Assembly (NCBI GenBank): GCA_009377495.1
Contig: WHTZ01000012.1
Coordinates: forward strand, 426 to 64,425
DNA: 64,000 bases
From: Luteitalea sp.
GTDB taxonomy: Bacteria > Acidobacteriota > Vicinamibacteria > Vicinamibacterales > Vicinamibacteraceae
Direction: 5' to 3'
In this document: positions 16,362 to 25,577 of the stretch, in pieces
Layout of the letters: each line of letters opens with the position of its first letter
Numbering within the stretch: position 1 is the stretch's first letter
The notes under the pieces: model-generated
Databases searched by the model: none
The model's input: the letters and a program-made list of their open reading frames with translations, nothing else
What the model was told of the DNA's origin: nothing
Position numbers and translations under genes: made by a program

Positions 16362-16771
16362 CACACATCGAAGTACACCGTCGCCACCCAGCGGTCGTCC
16401 ACACGTTCGACGGACAGATTGTGGTACGTAATAGCTTTGACCTGGATTCCCTCCGTCTCGCTGCACTCCAGCGGCACCATCCGCAACTCCCCGACAGCTC
16501 GCCCATCGCGCACGGCGTCGACGGCCACACCGGCGAAGGTCGCCAGGCGTGTATCATGCAGGTACAGCGTTTCGCTCAGCCAGTCGACCAGCAGGCCACC
16601 GAGATCGTCGGCTGTCACGTCGATACGCACCACCTCCCCGGCGGCCGGTCGCCAGATCCCGATGATGGACGCCAGGCCGCGTGTCGCCTGCTCGAACAGC
16701 GCTTCGAGCGTGGCCGCCTCGGCCCGGATGCCAATATCCGCCGTGTGCTCGAGGATGTCGAATGAACCCAT
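16361..16771 (-). CDS. archease (RtcB activator)
   Basis: A 136-residue archease, the usual length. It opens FDILEHTADIGIRAEAATLE, the family signature whose aspartate takes part in metal binding, continues with LFEQATRGLASIIG, LLVDWLSETLYLHDT and ends KAITYHNLSVER...VATVYFDV, the invariant C-terminal strand. Archease speeds guanylylation of RtcB and allows multiple turnover, so this gene and the rtcB gene 192 bp downstream form an RNA-repair pair. The final codons overlap the edge of the 16-bp repeat array. Upstream, the ychF gene ends 21 bp before the archease start in the same direction, so all three may be read together. Confidence 0.93.
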   Translation of the reverse strand: MGSFDILEHTADIGIRAEAATLEALFEQATRGLASIIGIWRPAAGEVVRIDVTADDLGGLLVDWLSETLYLHDTRLATFAGVAVDAVRDGRAVGELRMVPLECSETEGIQVKAITYHNLSVERVDDRWVATVYFDV

Positions 16772-16792
16772 GCCAAGCGCATCCGCGCCGCG

Positions 16793-17890
16793 CTACACAT
16801 TGAAGCGGAACAGGATCACATCGCCGTCTTGCACGACGTAGTCCTTGCCTTCCGCCCGCACCAACCCGTTCTCGCGCGCCGCCTTCCAGCCACCCGTCCG
16901 AACGAAATCCTCGAACGCCACCGTCTCCGCACGGATGAAGCCGCGCTCGAAATCACTGTGGATGACGCCCGCCGCGGTTGGTGCCTTGTCGCCGGCGTGG
17001 ATGGTCCACGCGCGAGCTTCTTTCTCGCTGCCAGTGAAGAAGCTCCGCAAGCCAAGCAATCGGTACGCCGCGCGCGCCACGCGATCGAGACCTGACTCGT
17101 GCAACCCAAGCGACTCGAGGAACTCGCGCCGATCCGATGCGGGCAGCTCGACGAGCTCGGCCTCGACCTTGGCTGACAACACCACGACCGACGCTTCCTC
17201 CTCGTCGCGTGCGATAGCGCCCTCCAACACGCGCACGTACGCGTTGCCGGACGCCGCGTCCTGCTCCGCCACGTTCGCTGCGTAGAGCTCCAGCTTGCCC
17301 GTGAGCAGGTGCAAACCCCGCAAGACGCTGCGCTCTTCTTCGCTGGCGCCAAAGGTTCGCACGGTCCGCCCCTCGGACAGATGCGCGCGCACACGTTCGA
17401 GCAGGTCCACCTCCGCCTTGAGCGCCGCATCCCCCGACTTGGCCGCCTTGGACGATCGCTCGAGACGACGCTCCACCGTTCCGAGGTCTGCGAGCGCCAG
17501 CTCGATGTTGACGATGCCGCGATCGCGCGCCGGATCGGGCGTGCCCGTGACGTGTTGCACGTTCGGATCCTCGAAGCAACGAACGACGTGCACAATGGCG
17601 TCGACTTCCCGGATGTTGGCCAGAAATTGGTTGCCGAGACCCTCACCTTGGCTCGCACCCTTCACCAGTCCAGCGATATCGACGAACTCGACCATTGCAG
17701 GTACAACACGTTGCGGCTGAACCAGCGCAGCAATCTGGTCCAGCCGTTCGTCTGGTACCGTCACGACGCCCGTGTTCGGCTCGATGGTCGCAAACGGATA
17801 ATTCGCAACCACCGCGCCAGCCGAGGTCAGAGCGTTGAACAGCGTAGACTTGCCGACATTGGGAAGGCCGACGATGCCGAGACGAAGCAT
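16793..17890 (-). CDS. ychF: Obg-family ATPase YchF
   Basis: A 365-residue YchF/OLA1 P-loop protein. It has GLPNVGKSTLFNALTSAGA (G1) at the N-terminus, NYPFATIEPNTG, VDIAGLVKGASQGEGLGNQF (G3 and switch region), a coiled-coil insertion in the middle, and the TGS-like C-terminus IHSDFERGFIRAETVAFEDF...GKDYVVQDGDVILFRFNV. YchF hydrolyses ATP rather than GTP, binds ribosomes and is linked to the oxidative-stress response. The ATG at 17890 is chosen because MLRLGIVGLPNVG is the invariant start; the frame is open upstream to 18016 without homology. No clear Shine-Dalgarno is visible. It leads the ychF-archease-rtcB series. Confidence 0.95.
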   Translation of the reverse strand: MLRLGIVGLPNVGKSTLFNALTSAGAVVANYPFATIEPNTGVVTVPDERLDQIAALVQPQRVVPAMVEFVDIAGLVKGASQGEGLGNQFLANIREVDAIVHVVRCFEDPNVQHVTGTPDPARDRGIVNIELALADLGTVERRLERSSKAAKSGDAALKAEVDLLERVRAHLSEGRTVRTFGASEEERSVLRGLHLLTGKLELYAANVAEQDAASGNAYVRVLEGAIARDEEEASVVVLSAKVEAELVELPASDRREFLESLGLHESGLDRVARAAYRLLGLRSFFTGSEKEARAWTIHAGDKAPTAAGVIHSDFERGFIRAETVAFEDFVRTGGWKAARENGLVRAEGKDYVVQDGDVILFRFNV

Positions 17891-18097
17891 GACGAACGGA
17901 CGTGATACGTGGAAAAAGAAGCCCTGCCCTACGCAGACGCTCTTGCCGACCCCGAACCGTTGATCATACTCCACGCTCATGTCTTCTGCTCGCCTCCAGA
18001 GTCTTGTTGCATACATGTGTGCTCACCAGCGCCACTGCGTCTATCCTGGTTCCTGGTCTCTGACCCCTGACCCTGACCCCTTTCCTTGGAGGCTTCG

Positions 18098-19843
18098 TTG
18101 ATCGTTCGCCTTGCCACGACGCTCATCCTCGGACTTTCTGTCCTCGCAGCCGCCGAGCCGCTAGCTGATGCCGTGTACTACAATGGCAAGATCATCACGC
18201 TGTGGGATGCCACGCCTGCAGCCCAGGCGCTGGCGGTGGCCGGCAATACATTCCTCGCGGTGGGCACGAACGACGACGTGCTCCGCAGGGCAGGAGCGAA
18301 TACGGCCAAGATCGACCTGAAGGGCCAGACGGTTGTGCCAGGCCTGATCGACGCGCACACGCACCCGATCGGGGCCGCACTGGCCGAAGCGGAGGGCCCA
18401 CTGCCCCCCTTCGACTCGATTGCTGCCATCCAGGCTTACATTCGTGACCGGGCTGCGCACACGCCGGCGGATACGCCGATCGTCGTGCCGAAAGTCTTCG
18501 CCACACGCCTGGCGGAACGCCGCTACCCGACCCGGCAGGAGCTCGACGAGGTGGCAGCCGATCGGGCGGTGCTCGTCGACAACGGCTACGCGTCGGTGCT
18601 CAATTCCATGCTTCTCGAGAAGCACGGCATCACGCGCGAGAGCCCTGACCCCAAGGGAGGCAAGCTGGGTCGGGACGAGCGGGGCGAACCGAACGGGCTC
18701 GTCCTCGGTGCTTCAGAGCTTCTCAGCCCGTTACGCCAGCAGCGAGCGTGGACACCGCGGGAGCTCGCCGATGCGCTGAAGCGCGTGCAAGCTCGGTATA
18801 ACAGCGTTGGCATCACCAGCACGATCGATCGTGCCGAGGACGCCGCGGGCTTTCGCGCGTATCAGGCCCTCCGCCGCGAAAACGGCTTGACCGTGCGAAC
18901 GTCGGTCACCTATCGCCTCAACGGCGCCGGGAGCGCGAAGGACGTGCAAGAGCAGATCGAAGCGCTGCCCTTCGTCACGGGTTGGGGTGACGAGTGGCTG
19001 CGCGTGGGACCACTCAAGGTGGTGGTCGATGGCGGCATGCTCATCGGCACCGCATACCTCCGTGAGCCATACGGCACGCGGACCGATGTGTACGGCTATA
19101 CGGATCCAGCGTACCGCGGCGAGCTGGCAACACCGCCGGCCAACCTGCGGCTCGTCGCGCGACTCGCGCGCGACCTCGGCTGGCAGATGACGGCACACGT
19201 CGTGGGCGGTGGCGCCCTGGACGTGCTGCTCGACGCGTACGAGGCTGCGGACGAGCAGGACGGGCTCGAAACGCGGCGCTTCACCGCCACGCATGCGAAC
19301 TTCCCGGATGCGCGCGCCATCGCGCGCGCGCGGCAGCTCGGCATCGGCTTCGACGTGCAGCCGGCATGGCTCTACCTGGATGGCGACGTGCTTCGGGATG
19401 TACTCGGCCCTCAGCGCGTGCGCGACCTGCTGCCACTCCGCTCCTTGTTCGATGCCGGCCTCGTCGTCGCCGGTGGCTCCGATCACATGGTCAGGCTGGA
19501 CCCGCGCAACGCGACCAACCCGTACGACCCGTTCCTCGGCATGTGGATTGCCATCACGCGCCAGACGCACCAGGGAACCGTGCTCGTGCCCGAAGAGCGT
19601 CTCACCCGTCTGGAAGCGTTGCGCATGTGGACGCTGAACCCGGCCTGGATGACGTTCGAAGAAGACCAGAAAGGGTCGATTCAGCCAGGCAAGCTCGCCG
19701 ATTTCGTGGTGATCTCGAAAGATCTGCTCACGTGTCCCGTGGACGAGATCAAGGAGATCGACGCGCTGCTCACCATTGTCGACGGCCGTGACGTTTACCG
19801 GGCATCCGGTCGAGATAGTGAGACGCGCGATGGGAAGCGCTAG
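18098..19843 (+). CDS. exported YtcJ-type amidohydrolase
   Basis: A 581-residue metal-dependent hydrolase of the amidohydrolase superfamily (amidohydrolase_3/YtcJ branch). After a hydrophobic signal peptide (LATTLILGLSVLAAAEP) comes the small beta-domain ADAVYYNGKIITLWD, then GQTVVPGLIDAHTHPIGAAL with the HxH metal ligands, VVDGGMLIGTAYL in the middle of the barrel, TAHVVGGGALDVLLDAYE, and the later aspartate in VVAGGSDHMVRLDPRNATN. It closes with PGKLADFVVISKDLL. Substrates of this group vary (N-acyl or N-formyl amides) and cannot be inferred. A TTG at 18098 with GGAGG five bases upstream is the best start; an alternative TTG lies at 18086. The IclR gene follows 48 bp later in the same direction. 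Confidence 0.85.
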   Translation: MIVRLATTLILGLSVLAAAEPLADAVYYNGKIITLWDATPAAQALAVAGNTFLAVGTNDDVLRRAGANTAKIDLKGQTVVPGLIDAHTHPIGAALAEAEGPLPPFDSIAAIQAYIRDRAAHTPADTPIVVPKVFATRLAERRYPTRQELDEVAADRAVLVDNGYASVLNSMLLEKHGITRESPDPKGGKLGRDERGEPNGLVLGASELLSPLRQQRAWTPRELADALKRVQARYNSVGITSTIDRAEDAAGFRAYQALRRENGLTVRTSVTYRLNGAGSAKDVQEQIEALPFVTGWGDEWLRVGPLKVVVDGGMLIGTAYLREPYGTRTDVYGYTDPAYRGELATPPANLRLVARLARDLGWQMTAHVVGGGALDVLLDAYEAADEQDGLETRRFTATHANFPDARAIARARQLGIGFDVQPAWLYLDGDVLRDVLGPQRVRDLLPLRSLFDAGLVVAGGSDHMVRLDPRNATNPYDPFLGMWIAITRQTHQGTVLVPEERLTRLEALRMWTLNPAWMTFEEDQKGSIQPGKLADFVVISKDLLTCPVDEIKEIDALLTIVDGRDVYRASGRDSETRDGKR

Positions 19844-19891
19844 TGTCCTGTCCGCGCCGGCTGCGTTCTTCCATGGTATTCTGCCCGTGAT

Positions 19892-20743
19892 ATGCGTTCC
19901 TCCGAGCAGAATCATCGGTCGCCCGCCTACAGCATCGAGCTCATCGACAAGCTCGTCCGCGTTCTCGAGACCCTGCGCGACGCGCCCAGCGGCTTGACGC
20001 TACATGACATCACCGTGCGGACAGGCTACGTAAAGAGCTCCGTTCACCGGACCCTCGCCAGTCTCAAGTGGCATGGCTACGTCGAGCAGCCGGCCCCTGG
20101 CGGGCCCTACCAGTTGGGCGTCAAGTGCCTGCTGCTGGCGCGTGGCTTAAAGGACAGCGTCGAGCTGCTGCCATTCGCGAGGCCGTATCTGCGCGAGATC
20201 GTCGATACATTCGACGAAAGCGCGTACCTCGCGATTCTGCGGGCGGGTCGCGGCATCTTCGTGGACGTCTGCGAGCCTTGGCGCCGTGACCTCCGGCTCG
20301 TCGGCCCCCTTGGCGCCGAGGTGCACTATCACGCGACGGCAGCCGGGAAGATCCTCGCCGCCTACCTGCCACCGCGGGCGCGCGCGGCGCTGCTCGCACG
20401 GATAGACCTCAAGCCGCTGACCCCACGGACCATGACGAAGCGCGCCGACGTGAAGAAGGAGTGGGACGACGTCGCGCGGGTGGGCACGGCCGTCAACAAG
20501 GAGGAGACCATCGTCGGCGCAATTTTCTTGGCCGGCGCCATCTTCGACGCGGAGCGCGCCATCTGTGGGTGCATCAGCGTGGGGATTCCGAAGGCGCGCC
20601 ACTCGTCGGCGCTCGGACGACAGATCGCGACGCGTGTCAAGGAAGCCTGCCGGCGGCTGTCCGACTCGCTCGCGGAGGCCGGCTACGTACACGAGGATCG
20701 CCAACTCCACAAAATCGCGCTGAGCGGAGCTGGGCCGCCGTAA
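19892..20743 (+). CDS. IclR-family transcriptional regulator
   Basis: A 283-residue IclR regulator. The N-terminal winged helix (about residues 12-75) includes YSIELIDKLVRVLETLRDAP, GLTLHDITVRTGYVKSSVHR and TLASLKWHGYVEQ. The ligand-binding domain shows ILRAGRGIFVDVCEPWRR, GAEVHYHATAAGKILAAYLP (the hallmark H-xTA-xGKA-L-A motif) and ICGCISVGIPKARHS. IclR proteins usually repress catabolic operons until a small metabolite binds. It lies between an amidohydrolase and, 574 bp downstream, the ApbE/DoxX/amino-sugar gene group. Control of that catabolic group or of the amidohydrolase is plausible but not shown by any operator I can identify. Confidence 0.92.
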   Translation: MRSSEQNHRSPAYSIELIDKLVRVLETLRDAPSGLTLHDITVRTGYVKSSVHRTLASLKWHGYVEQPAPGGPYQLGVKCLLLARGLKDSVELLPFARPYLREIVDTFDESAYLAILRAGRGIFVDVCEPWRRDLRLVGPLGAEVHYHATAAGKILAAYLPPRARAALLARIDLKPLTPRTMTKRADVKKEWDDVARVGTAVNKEETIVGAIFLAGAIFDAERAICGCISVGIPKARHSSALGRQIATRVKEACRRLSDSLAEAGYVHEDRQLHKIALSGAGPP

Positions 20744-20870
20744 GGCTTGGCACCATTTTTGGCTTCAGACGGCAGATCCGAGGCCATCTGCGTGACCCGA
20801 TCGTCCACGCTCCCGGTCGTACCGTACAGCAGAACGCATTGCGCAGGATGAGTTAGCGCGACGAGGAGCC

Positions 20871-20945
20871 TGCCCGCCTTCGCCAAGGCTACGGCGGGTC
20901 CGCCGAAGCGCGAAGCGCGAAGGCGGAAAGGCCCCTCGCTACGTG
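20871..20945. repeat. GC-rich palindromic repeat ending in a dispersed-repeat half
   Basis: Complementary CCCGCC/GGCGGG and CCGCC/GGCGG arms surround GAAGCGCGAAGCGCGAA. The right edge (20930-20943, AGGCCCCTCGCTACG) equals one arm of the perfect hairpin at 27821-27864. This therefore looks like a hybrid of two repeat types. Confidence 0.55.
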
Positions 20946-20967
20946 ATCGAGTCCAAGCAAAGGGTCG

Positions 20968-21033
20968 GAAAAAGGGGACAGGCCCCTTTTTCGAGAACCA
21001 ACACTGACGAAAAAGGGGCCTGTCCCCTTTTTC
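20968..21033. repeat. paired AAAAAGGGG...CCCCTTTTT palindromes
   Basis: There are two hairpins with identical 9-bp arms (AAAAAGGGG/CCCCTTTTT): 20969-20991 with loop ACAGG and 21010-21032 with loop CCTGT. The two units are inverted copies of each other, so the whole block is also one large inverted repeat. The same unit recurs at 48146-48168 and, diverged, at 25578-25605. The U-rich 3' arms would make each a factor-independent terminator in either direction. Confidence 0.8.
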
Positions 21034-21317
21034 TGGCGATCGTCGTGACCCGCATTTCCGTTAAGCACCCGTGGCGGCCCACGCACCTTGACACCGCAGC
21101 GCGTGCGGAATAAAGTCGGCACGGAGCGACCGCGTAACAGAATGCGTTCTTCTAAATGGACCACCCGTCGCGTGCCGAAGAGAAACCCCGATATCACGCT
21201 CGTGCGCCCGCCTCTCGGACACGCTCGCGTCTGGCTGGCTACACCCACAACGTTGGCGCGGTGACGAGACCGATGGAGCGCGCGGCGGGGACTCGGCCGA
21301 CGTTGGCTGGGTAAGAT

Positions 21318-22325
21318 ATGCGTGTGAACGTTTCGCGACGAACCTGGCTGACCGGTGCCGCGCCCACCCGCAAGGTCGAGGGACGCTGGCTGCACGTGCA
21401 CCGCACCGCCATGGCGTGCCGCTTCGAGATCACGATCCCGCAGGAAGCGCCACGGGCAGTCGAGCACGCGCGGGCGGCCCTCGATCTCGTCACGCGGCTG
21501 GAGGCGCAGCTGACCGTGTTTCGCAGCACGAGCGAGGTGAGCGCGCTCAATCGCGACGCCGCCGAGCAGCCGGTCGCCGTCGAGGCGGGGCTCTTTGCGC
21601 TGCTGGCGCGCTGCCAGGCCCTGTACGCCGAAACCGACCGCGCATTCGATCCAACGGCGGGTCCGCTGACCCGCTGCTGGGGCTTCTTCGAGCGAGACGG
21701 GCGCGTGCCGGACGCTGATGCGCTGAACGCTACGATGGCTCGCGTGGGCATGCAGCATGTCAGCTTGGACCGCGATCAGCGCACCGTCCGCTTCCTACGG
21801 CCAGGCGTCGAGCTCAACTTCGGGGCGATCGGCAAGGGCTACACGCTGGACCTCGCCATTCGGCTCCTGCAACGGCGTGGCGTGGACGCTGCGCTCGCGA
21901 GCGCAGGCGGAAGCAGTGTGGCGGCGCTCGGCCGCCCGTCCGGCCTGCCGGGCTGGATCGTCAGCTTGCGACACCCCGCGCAAGTCCAAGGAAGCGGTGC
22001 GCGCGTCGTGCTCTGCGACGCGCACCTCGCGACCAGCGGCGACCGAGAACAGTGGTTCACCGCCGGTGGCAAGCGGTATGGGCACGTTCTCGATCCGCGC
22101 ACCGGTATGCCGGTGGAAGGTATCCGCCGCGTGTCCGTCGTGGCCTCGTCAGGCGCTGACGCAGACGCCCTGGCCACAGCCTTTTTCGTCTCCGGCGTCG
22201 AGCTCGCACGGCACTACTGTGCGACACATCCGGATGTTGCCGCACTCTTCTACGAAGAGCATGCGGACCGTCCCCTGCTCGTGGGCTCGCACCCTCGGTG
22301 CCGGTTCGAGGTGCTCGATGCATGA
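21318..22325 (+). CDS. apbE: FAD:protein FMN transferase (ApbE)
   Basis: A 335-residue ApbE-family flavin transferase, which covalently attaches FMN to threonine of acceptor proteins such as Rnf/Nqr subunits. Residues 28-60 carry the RTAMACRFEITI start of the fold; then come RLEAQLTVFRSTSEVSALNR, DRAFDPTAGPLTRCWGFF, NFGAIGKGYTLDLAIRLL (the invariant GAIxKGYA-like motif), ATSGDREQWF and YGHVLDPRTGMPV, and the Mg-binding ADALATAFFVSG. The protein starts with RRTWLTGA, a residual twin-arginine-like stretch, so export is possible but uncertain. The stop codon overlaps the next gene by 8 bp, indicating translational coupling to the DoxX protein. No obvious ApbE acceptor (D-x-(s/t)-(g/s)-A-T) protein is coded nearby. 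Confidence 0.93.
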   Translation: MRVNVSRRTWLTGAAPTRKVEGRWLHVHRTAMACRFEITIPQEAPRAVEHARAALDLVTRLEAQLTVFRSTSEVSALNRDAAEQPVAVEAGLFALLARCQALYAETDRAFDPTAGPLTRCWGFFERDGRVPDADALNATMARVGMQHVSLDRDQRTVRFLRPGVELNFGAIGKGYTLDLAIRLLQRRGVDAALASAGGSSVAALGRPSGLPGWIVSLRHPAQVQGSGARVVLCDAHLATSGDREQWFTAGGKRYGHVLDPRTGMPVEGIRRVSVVASSGADADALATAFFVSGVELARHYCATHPDVAALFYEEHADRPLLVGSHPRCRFEVLDA

Positions 22326-22875
22326 ATCTGGCTCGACTGCTGTGGCACGTGTCGCGCTCGTGACGCTGCGGACCCTGATCGGCTGGCATTTCCTGTACGA
22401 GGGCTATTACAAGCTCATCCTGCCGGCCTGGACGTCGGGGGGCGCCCCTGCCGGACGCTGGAGCGCGGCCGGCTATCTCGCCAACGCATCCGGACCGCTT
22501 GCAGATCCCTTCCGTGCCCTGGCACAGTCGAGCATGCTCCCGTGGATCGACACGGCTGTCATGATCGCCCTCGTGCTCGTAGGCCTCTCGCTGCTACTGG
22601 GGCTCTTCACGCAGGTCGGTTGCGCGGCCGCGATGCTCTTGCTTGCCACCTTCTACGTGGCCCTGATTCCCGTATCCGGCGCGCCGGCGGCTGGCAGCGA
22701 GGGTACGTACCTGCTGGTCAACAAGACGCTCGTCGAGCTCGTAGCCGTGTGGGTGCTGTTGACGTTTCGTACGGGACGCATCGCGGGTCTGGACGTGCTG
22801 CTCCGCGCACGCCGAGCCAAGAACATTGGCGAGCCAAGCCGCCCGAGCGAAATGCATGCGCTGGCGGGCCGCTAG
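22318..22875 (+). CDS. DoxX-family membrane protein
   Basis: A 185-residue integral membrane protein whose ATG lies inside the end of apbE. It shows the DoxX/DoxD-like signature LRTLIGWHFLYEGYYKLILP in the first helix, SGPLADPFRALA in the first periplasmic loop, and three further hydrophobic helices (TAVMIALVLVGLSLLLGLF, AMLLLATFYVALI, KTLVELVAVWVLLTF). DoxX proteins occur with oxidoreductases and thiol-redox systems; their exact activity is not settled. In the neighbourhood of Gfo/Idh/MocA dehydrogenases this type of DoxX is commonly found in Acidobacteriota and Planctomycetes, which matches the operon here. The nagB-like gene starts 9 bp after its stop codon. Confidence 0.85.
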   Translation: MHESGSTAVARVALVTLRTLIGWHFLYEGYYKLILPAWTSGGAPAGRWSAAGYLANASGPLADPFRALAQSSMLPWIDTAVMIALVLVGLSLLLGLFTQVGCAAAMLLLATFYVALIPVSGAPAAGSEGTYLLVNKTLVELVAVWVLLTFRTGRIAGLDVLLRARRAKNIGEPSRPSEMHALAGR

Positions 22876-22884
22876 AAGAAACTG

Positions 22885-23649
22885 ATGCTCATGCGAATCA
22901 AGGTTTTCGAAGATCCGGTCGCGCTCGGACGGGCAGCAGCCTCGGAAGCTGCCGAAGCCATTGCGGAAGCTGTGGACGCGCGGGGGCACGCGCGGATCAT
23001 TGCCGCAACCGGTGCCTCGCAATTCGCGTTTCTCGATGCGCTCACCGCGACGCGGGCCGTACCCTGGTCGCGCGTGGAGATGTTTCATCTCGATGAGTAC
23101 GTCGGCTTGCCCGTCACGCACCCCGCCAGTTTTCGGAAGTATCTCCTGGAGCGACTGATTCGGCCGACGGGCCTCGAGATCTATCACTTGCTCGACGGCG
23201 AAGGGGATCCCGAGTTCGTGTGCCAAGAGGTCGGCCGCGCGCTGACCGCGGCGCCGATCGACGTGGCGTTCGTCGGTATCGGCGAGAATGGTCACCTCGC
23301 CTTCAACGATCCGCCCGCCGATTTCGACACCGAGCAGCCCTATCTCGTCGTCAACCTCGATGAGGCGTGCCGCCGGCAGCAGGTGGGTGAGGGATGGTTT
23401 GCAGGGCTGGAGGAAGTGCCGCAACAAGCCATCTCGATGTCGATTCGACAGATTCTCAAGTCGCGTCGCATCCTGTGCATCGTGCCCGACACACGCAAGG
23501 CCGAGGCGGTCAAGGCGTGCTTCGCCGGTCGCATCAATCCGATGGCCCCGGCCTCCATCTTGCGTACGCATCCCGACGCGACACTGTTTGCAGATTTCCA
23601 TTCCGCCTCGTTGCTCGATCCTGCAACGATCGCACGCGGCGAGCTCTAA
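22885..23649 (+). CDS. glucosamine-6-phosphate deaminase-like protein
   Basis: A 254-residue member of the NagB/SugI isomerase-deaminase family, of usual length. It has [16 protein letters not shown] (phosphate loop), [13 protein letters not shown] (catalytic Asp of the first motif), [18 protein letters not shown] and [16 protein letters not shown]. In E. coli NagB the third block reads GxGNDGHIAFNEP; here the acid-base Asp is Asn and the later Glu is Asp (G-E-N-G-H...N-D-P). Similar changes occur in other branches of the family, so the substrate may be a different amino-sugar phosphate rather than glucosamine-6-phosphate. Either of two ATGs (22885, 22891) may start it. It opens a tightly packed catabolic gene series and its stop codon almost touches the next gene. 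Confidence 0.82.
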   Translation: MLMRIKVFEDPVALGRAAASEAAEAIAEAVDARGHARIIAATGASQFAFLDALTATRAVPWSRVEMFHLDEYVGLPVTHPASFRKYLLERLIRPTGLEIYHLLDGEGDPEFVCQEVGRALTAAPIDVAFVGIGENGHLAFNDPPADFDTEQPYLVVNLDEACRRQQVGEGWFAGLEEVPQQAISMSIRQILKSRRILCIVPDTRKAEAVKACFAGRINPMAPASILRTHPDATLFADFHSASLLDPATIARGEL

Positions 23650-23660
23650 TGGAGGAGATG

Positions 23661-24719
23661 ATGCCTGCGCGTCCCAGTCGACGTGACTTCATGAAGACAA
23701 CCGCCGCCGGAGCCGCGGCGCTTGCGGTAAGCGAATCAGTACCGAGCGAGGCGCGCACGCGCTTCGCGCAAGGTGCGCCACGTGAGCTCGAGCTCGGCAT
23801 CATTGGGCTCGACACATCGCACGTGATCGCATTTACGGAGCTGCTCAACGACTCGTCGAACCCCCACCATATCCCGGGCGCACGGGTCGTTCGTGCTTAC
23901 AAAGGTGGCAGTCCAGACGTCGAAGCGTCCGCGACGCGCATTGAGAAGTTCACGGCGGAGATCACCAGCCGCTGGGACATAACCCTGGCTCCCTCGATCG
24001 AGGAGCTGTGCGAAGGGATCGACGGTGTGCTCGTTTCCAGCGTGGATGGTCGGGCGCATCTGTCACAGGTGAGACCCGTCATCGCCGCACGGAAGCCGGT
24101 GTTCGTCGACAAGCCATTTACCGCGAGCCTGCGAGACGCGCGAGAGATCGTGCGCCTCGCGCGGGAGCACGAGACACCGATCTTCAGCTCCTCAGCGCTT
24201 CGATTCGCAGACGATGTGGCGACCCTCGTCAAAGATGGGCGCGCAGGATCCATCGTCGGAGCGTCGACGTTTGGCCCAGCGCCAACCGAACCTCATCACC
24301 CCGACTTGTTCTGGTACGGGATTCACGCCGTCGAGATGCTCTACACGCTTCTCGGCCCGGGGTGCGAGCGCGTCACGCGGGTGCACACGGAGGGTGCCGA
24401 CGTGGTGGTGGGCCAATGGCAGGACGGGCGGCTCGGTGTCGTACGTGGGATCCGTAAGGGCGACGATTCGTACGGAGCGCTTGCATTTGGAACCGAGGCC
24501 ATCGTCGGCTCACCGTCGCTGGTGCCGGCCGCCGCCTCACAGACGCCGAACGACTCCGCGGTCCCGCCCATCTATCACGGCCTCGTCACCGCGATCATCG
24601 AGTTCATGCGCAGCGGTAAGCCGCCGGTCACGCCGGACGAGACGGTTGAAATCATCGCCTTTATGGAAGCCGCGGAAACCAGCAAGGCCCGAGGCGGCGC
24701 GCCAGTCGAACTTGCCTAA
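23661..24719 (+). CDS. Tat-exported Gfo/Idh/MocA oxidoreductase
   Basis: A 352-residue putative NAD(P)-dependent dehydrogenase of the Gfo/Idh/MocA family. A twin-arginine-type signal ([20 protein letters not shown]) leads. The Rossmann part follows with [20 protein letters not shown] in place of the more usual GxGxxG, then [16 protein letters not shown] and the family hallmark [20 protein letters not shown] with its catalytic lysine region (EKP-like DKP). [20 protein letters not shown] contains the conserved histidine. The frame also contains ATGs at 23649 and 23658, but the one at 23661 has GGAGGAG at the proper distance. The substrate is unknown; exported members of this family act on polyols and glycosides. 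It lies in the amino-sugar operon. Confidence 0.85.
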   Translation: MPARPSRRDFMKTTAAGAAALAVSESVPSEARTRFAQGAPRELELGIIGLDTSHVIAFTELLNDSSNPHHIPGARVVRAYKGGSPDVEASATRIEKFTAEITSRWDITLAPSIEELCEGIDGVLVSSVDGRAHLSQVRPVIAARKPVFVDKPFTASLRDAREIVRLAREHETPIFSSSALRFADDVATLVKDGRAGSIVGASTFGPAPTEPHHPDLFWYGIHAVEMLYTLLGPGCERVTRVHTEGADVVVGQWQDGRLGVVRGIRKGDDSYGALAFGTEAIVGSPSLVPAAASQTPNDSAVPPIYHGLVTAIIEFMRSGKPPVTPDETVEIIAFMEAAETSKARGGAPVELA

Positions 24720-24732
24720 CTCCTCGATACCC

Positions 24733-25575
24733 GTGCGGCTCCGGGTGATGCGCCAGGACGACATCGCCGCCGGTCTGCGCCTGTGCCGGGCGAGCCAGTG
24801 GAATCAAGTGGCGCGCGACTGGGAGCTGTTCCTCGGCTTGAGTCCCGAAGGCTGTCGGGTCGCCATTGACCACACGGGCAATGTCGTGGGCAGCGTCGCG
24901 ACCCTGCGCTACGGGAACGCCTTCAGTTGGATCGCGATGGCGCTCGTCGATCCCGCGCATCGTGGCGCGGGCATTGGCACCCGTCTGCTCGAGGAAGCCC
25001 TGAGCATCCTGGATGACGTGTCGCTTGTCCGTCTCGACGCCACGCCCGCGGGGTTCGGCCTGTACGATCGCGCTGGGTTTCGCGAAGAGTACCGACTGCA
25101 GCGTATGCAGCGCACCGCGCACACACCGGCGGAACGCGTCTCCGCCCCACCGGCGAGGCCCATGGCAGATGACGATCTCGAGGAGGTGCTGGCACGGGAC
25201 CAGGAGGCATTCGGAGCGGACCGGCGGGCACTGCTCGAGGCCTGCCGACGCGATGCGCCAGAGTATGCCTGGGTGACGGGGCAAGGACACATCGACGGTT
25301 ACCTGTTTGGCCGGCGGGGCCATCGGTTCGAGCATCTCGGCCCGCTCGTCGCGCGCGACGAAGGTACGGCGCGCCGACTGGTCGCTGGCTGTGTTGCCGT
25401 CTATCCGGATCGGCCGTTCATTCTCGACGTGCCGCCGCACGCGTCGTGGGTCGGCTGGTTGACATCGCTCCAATTCGTCGTGCAGCGGCCGTTCATCCGT
25501 ATGTACCGTGGCGAGCGTCGGTATCACGAGCGACCCGATCAGACGTTCGCGATCGCAGGACCTGAATTTGGCTAA
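24733..25575 (+). CDS. two-domain GNAT acetyltransferase
   Basis: About 280 residues with two GNAT-type halves. The first contains RVMRQDDIAAGLRLCRAS, then GNVVGSVATLRYGNAFSWIA and ALVDPAHRGAGIGTRLLEEA (the RxxGxG/A acetyl-CoA loop), with FGLYDRAGFREEYRLQRM closing it. The second half, SAPPARPMADDDLEEVLARD onward, matches the YitH/acetyltransf_18-like C-terminal domain (EAFGADRRALLEAC; FLFGRRG-like GYLFGRRGHRFEHLGPLVA). Proteins of this build act as amine acetyltransferases of unknown substrate; within an amino-sugar operon, acetylation of an amino sugar or its phosphate is an attractive guess. I chose the GTG at 24733; a TTG at 24712, overlapping the preceding gene by 8 bp, is an alternative. 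Confidence 0.78.
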   Translation: MRLRVMRQDDIAAGLRLCRASQWNQVARDWELFLGLSPEGCRVAIDHTGNVVGSVATLRYGNAFSWIAMALVDPAHRGAGIGTRLLEEALSILDDVSLVRLDATPAGFGLYDRAGFREEYRLQRMQRTAHTPAERVSAPPARPMADDDLEEVLARDQEAFGADRRALLEACRRDAPEYAWVTGQGHIDGYLFGRRGHRFEHLGPLVARDEGTARRLVAGCVAVYPDRPFILDVPPHASWVGWLTSLQFVVQRPFIRMYRGERRYHERPDQTFAIAGPEFG

Positions 25576-25577
25576 GC

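Larger units (their letters stand above)
20744..21317. other. long intergenic region carrying repeats, no gene
   Basis: The 574-bp space contains no convincing open reading frame. It does contain a GC-rich repeat at about 20871-20945 and a pair of inverted AAAAAGGGG/CCCCTTTTT palindromes at 20968-21033, listed separately. The remaining sequence (21035-21317) shows nothing I can assign; a weak promoter for apbE could lie there. Confidence 0.6.

Noticed and set aside
18731..19915. 394-codon open frame opposite the amidohydrolase gene
   Set aside because: Antisense shadow with no family features; the + strand carries the signal peptide and HxH motif.
22594..23601. 335-codon open frame opposite the DoxX/nagB-like genes
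   Set aside because: It spans two well-supported genes on the other strand and has no motif or start signal.
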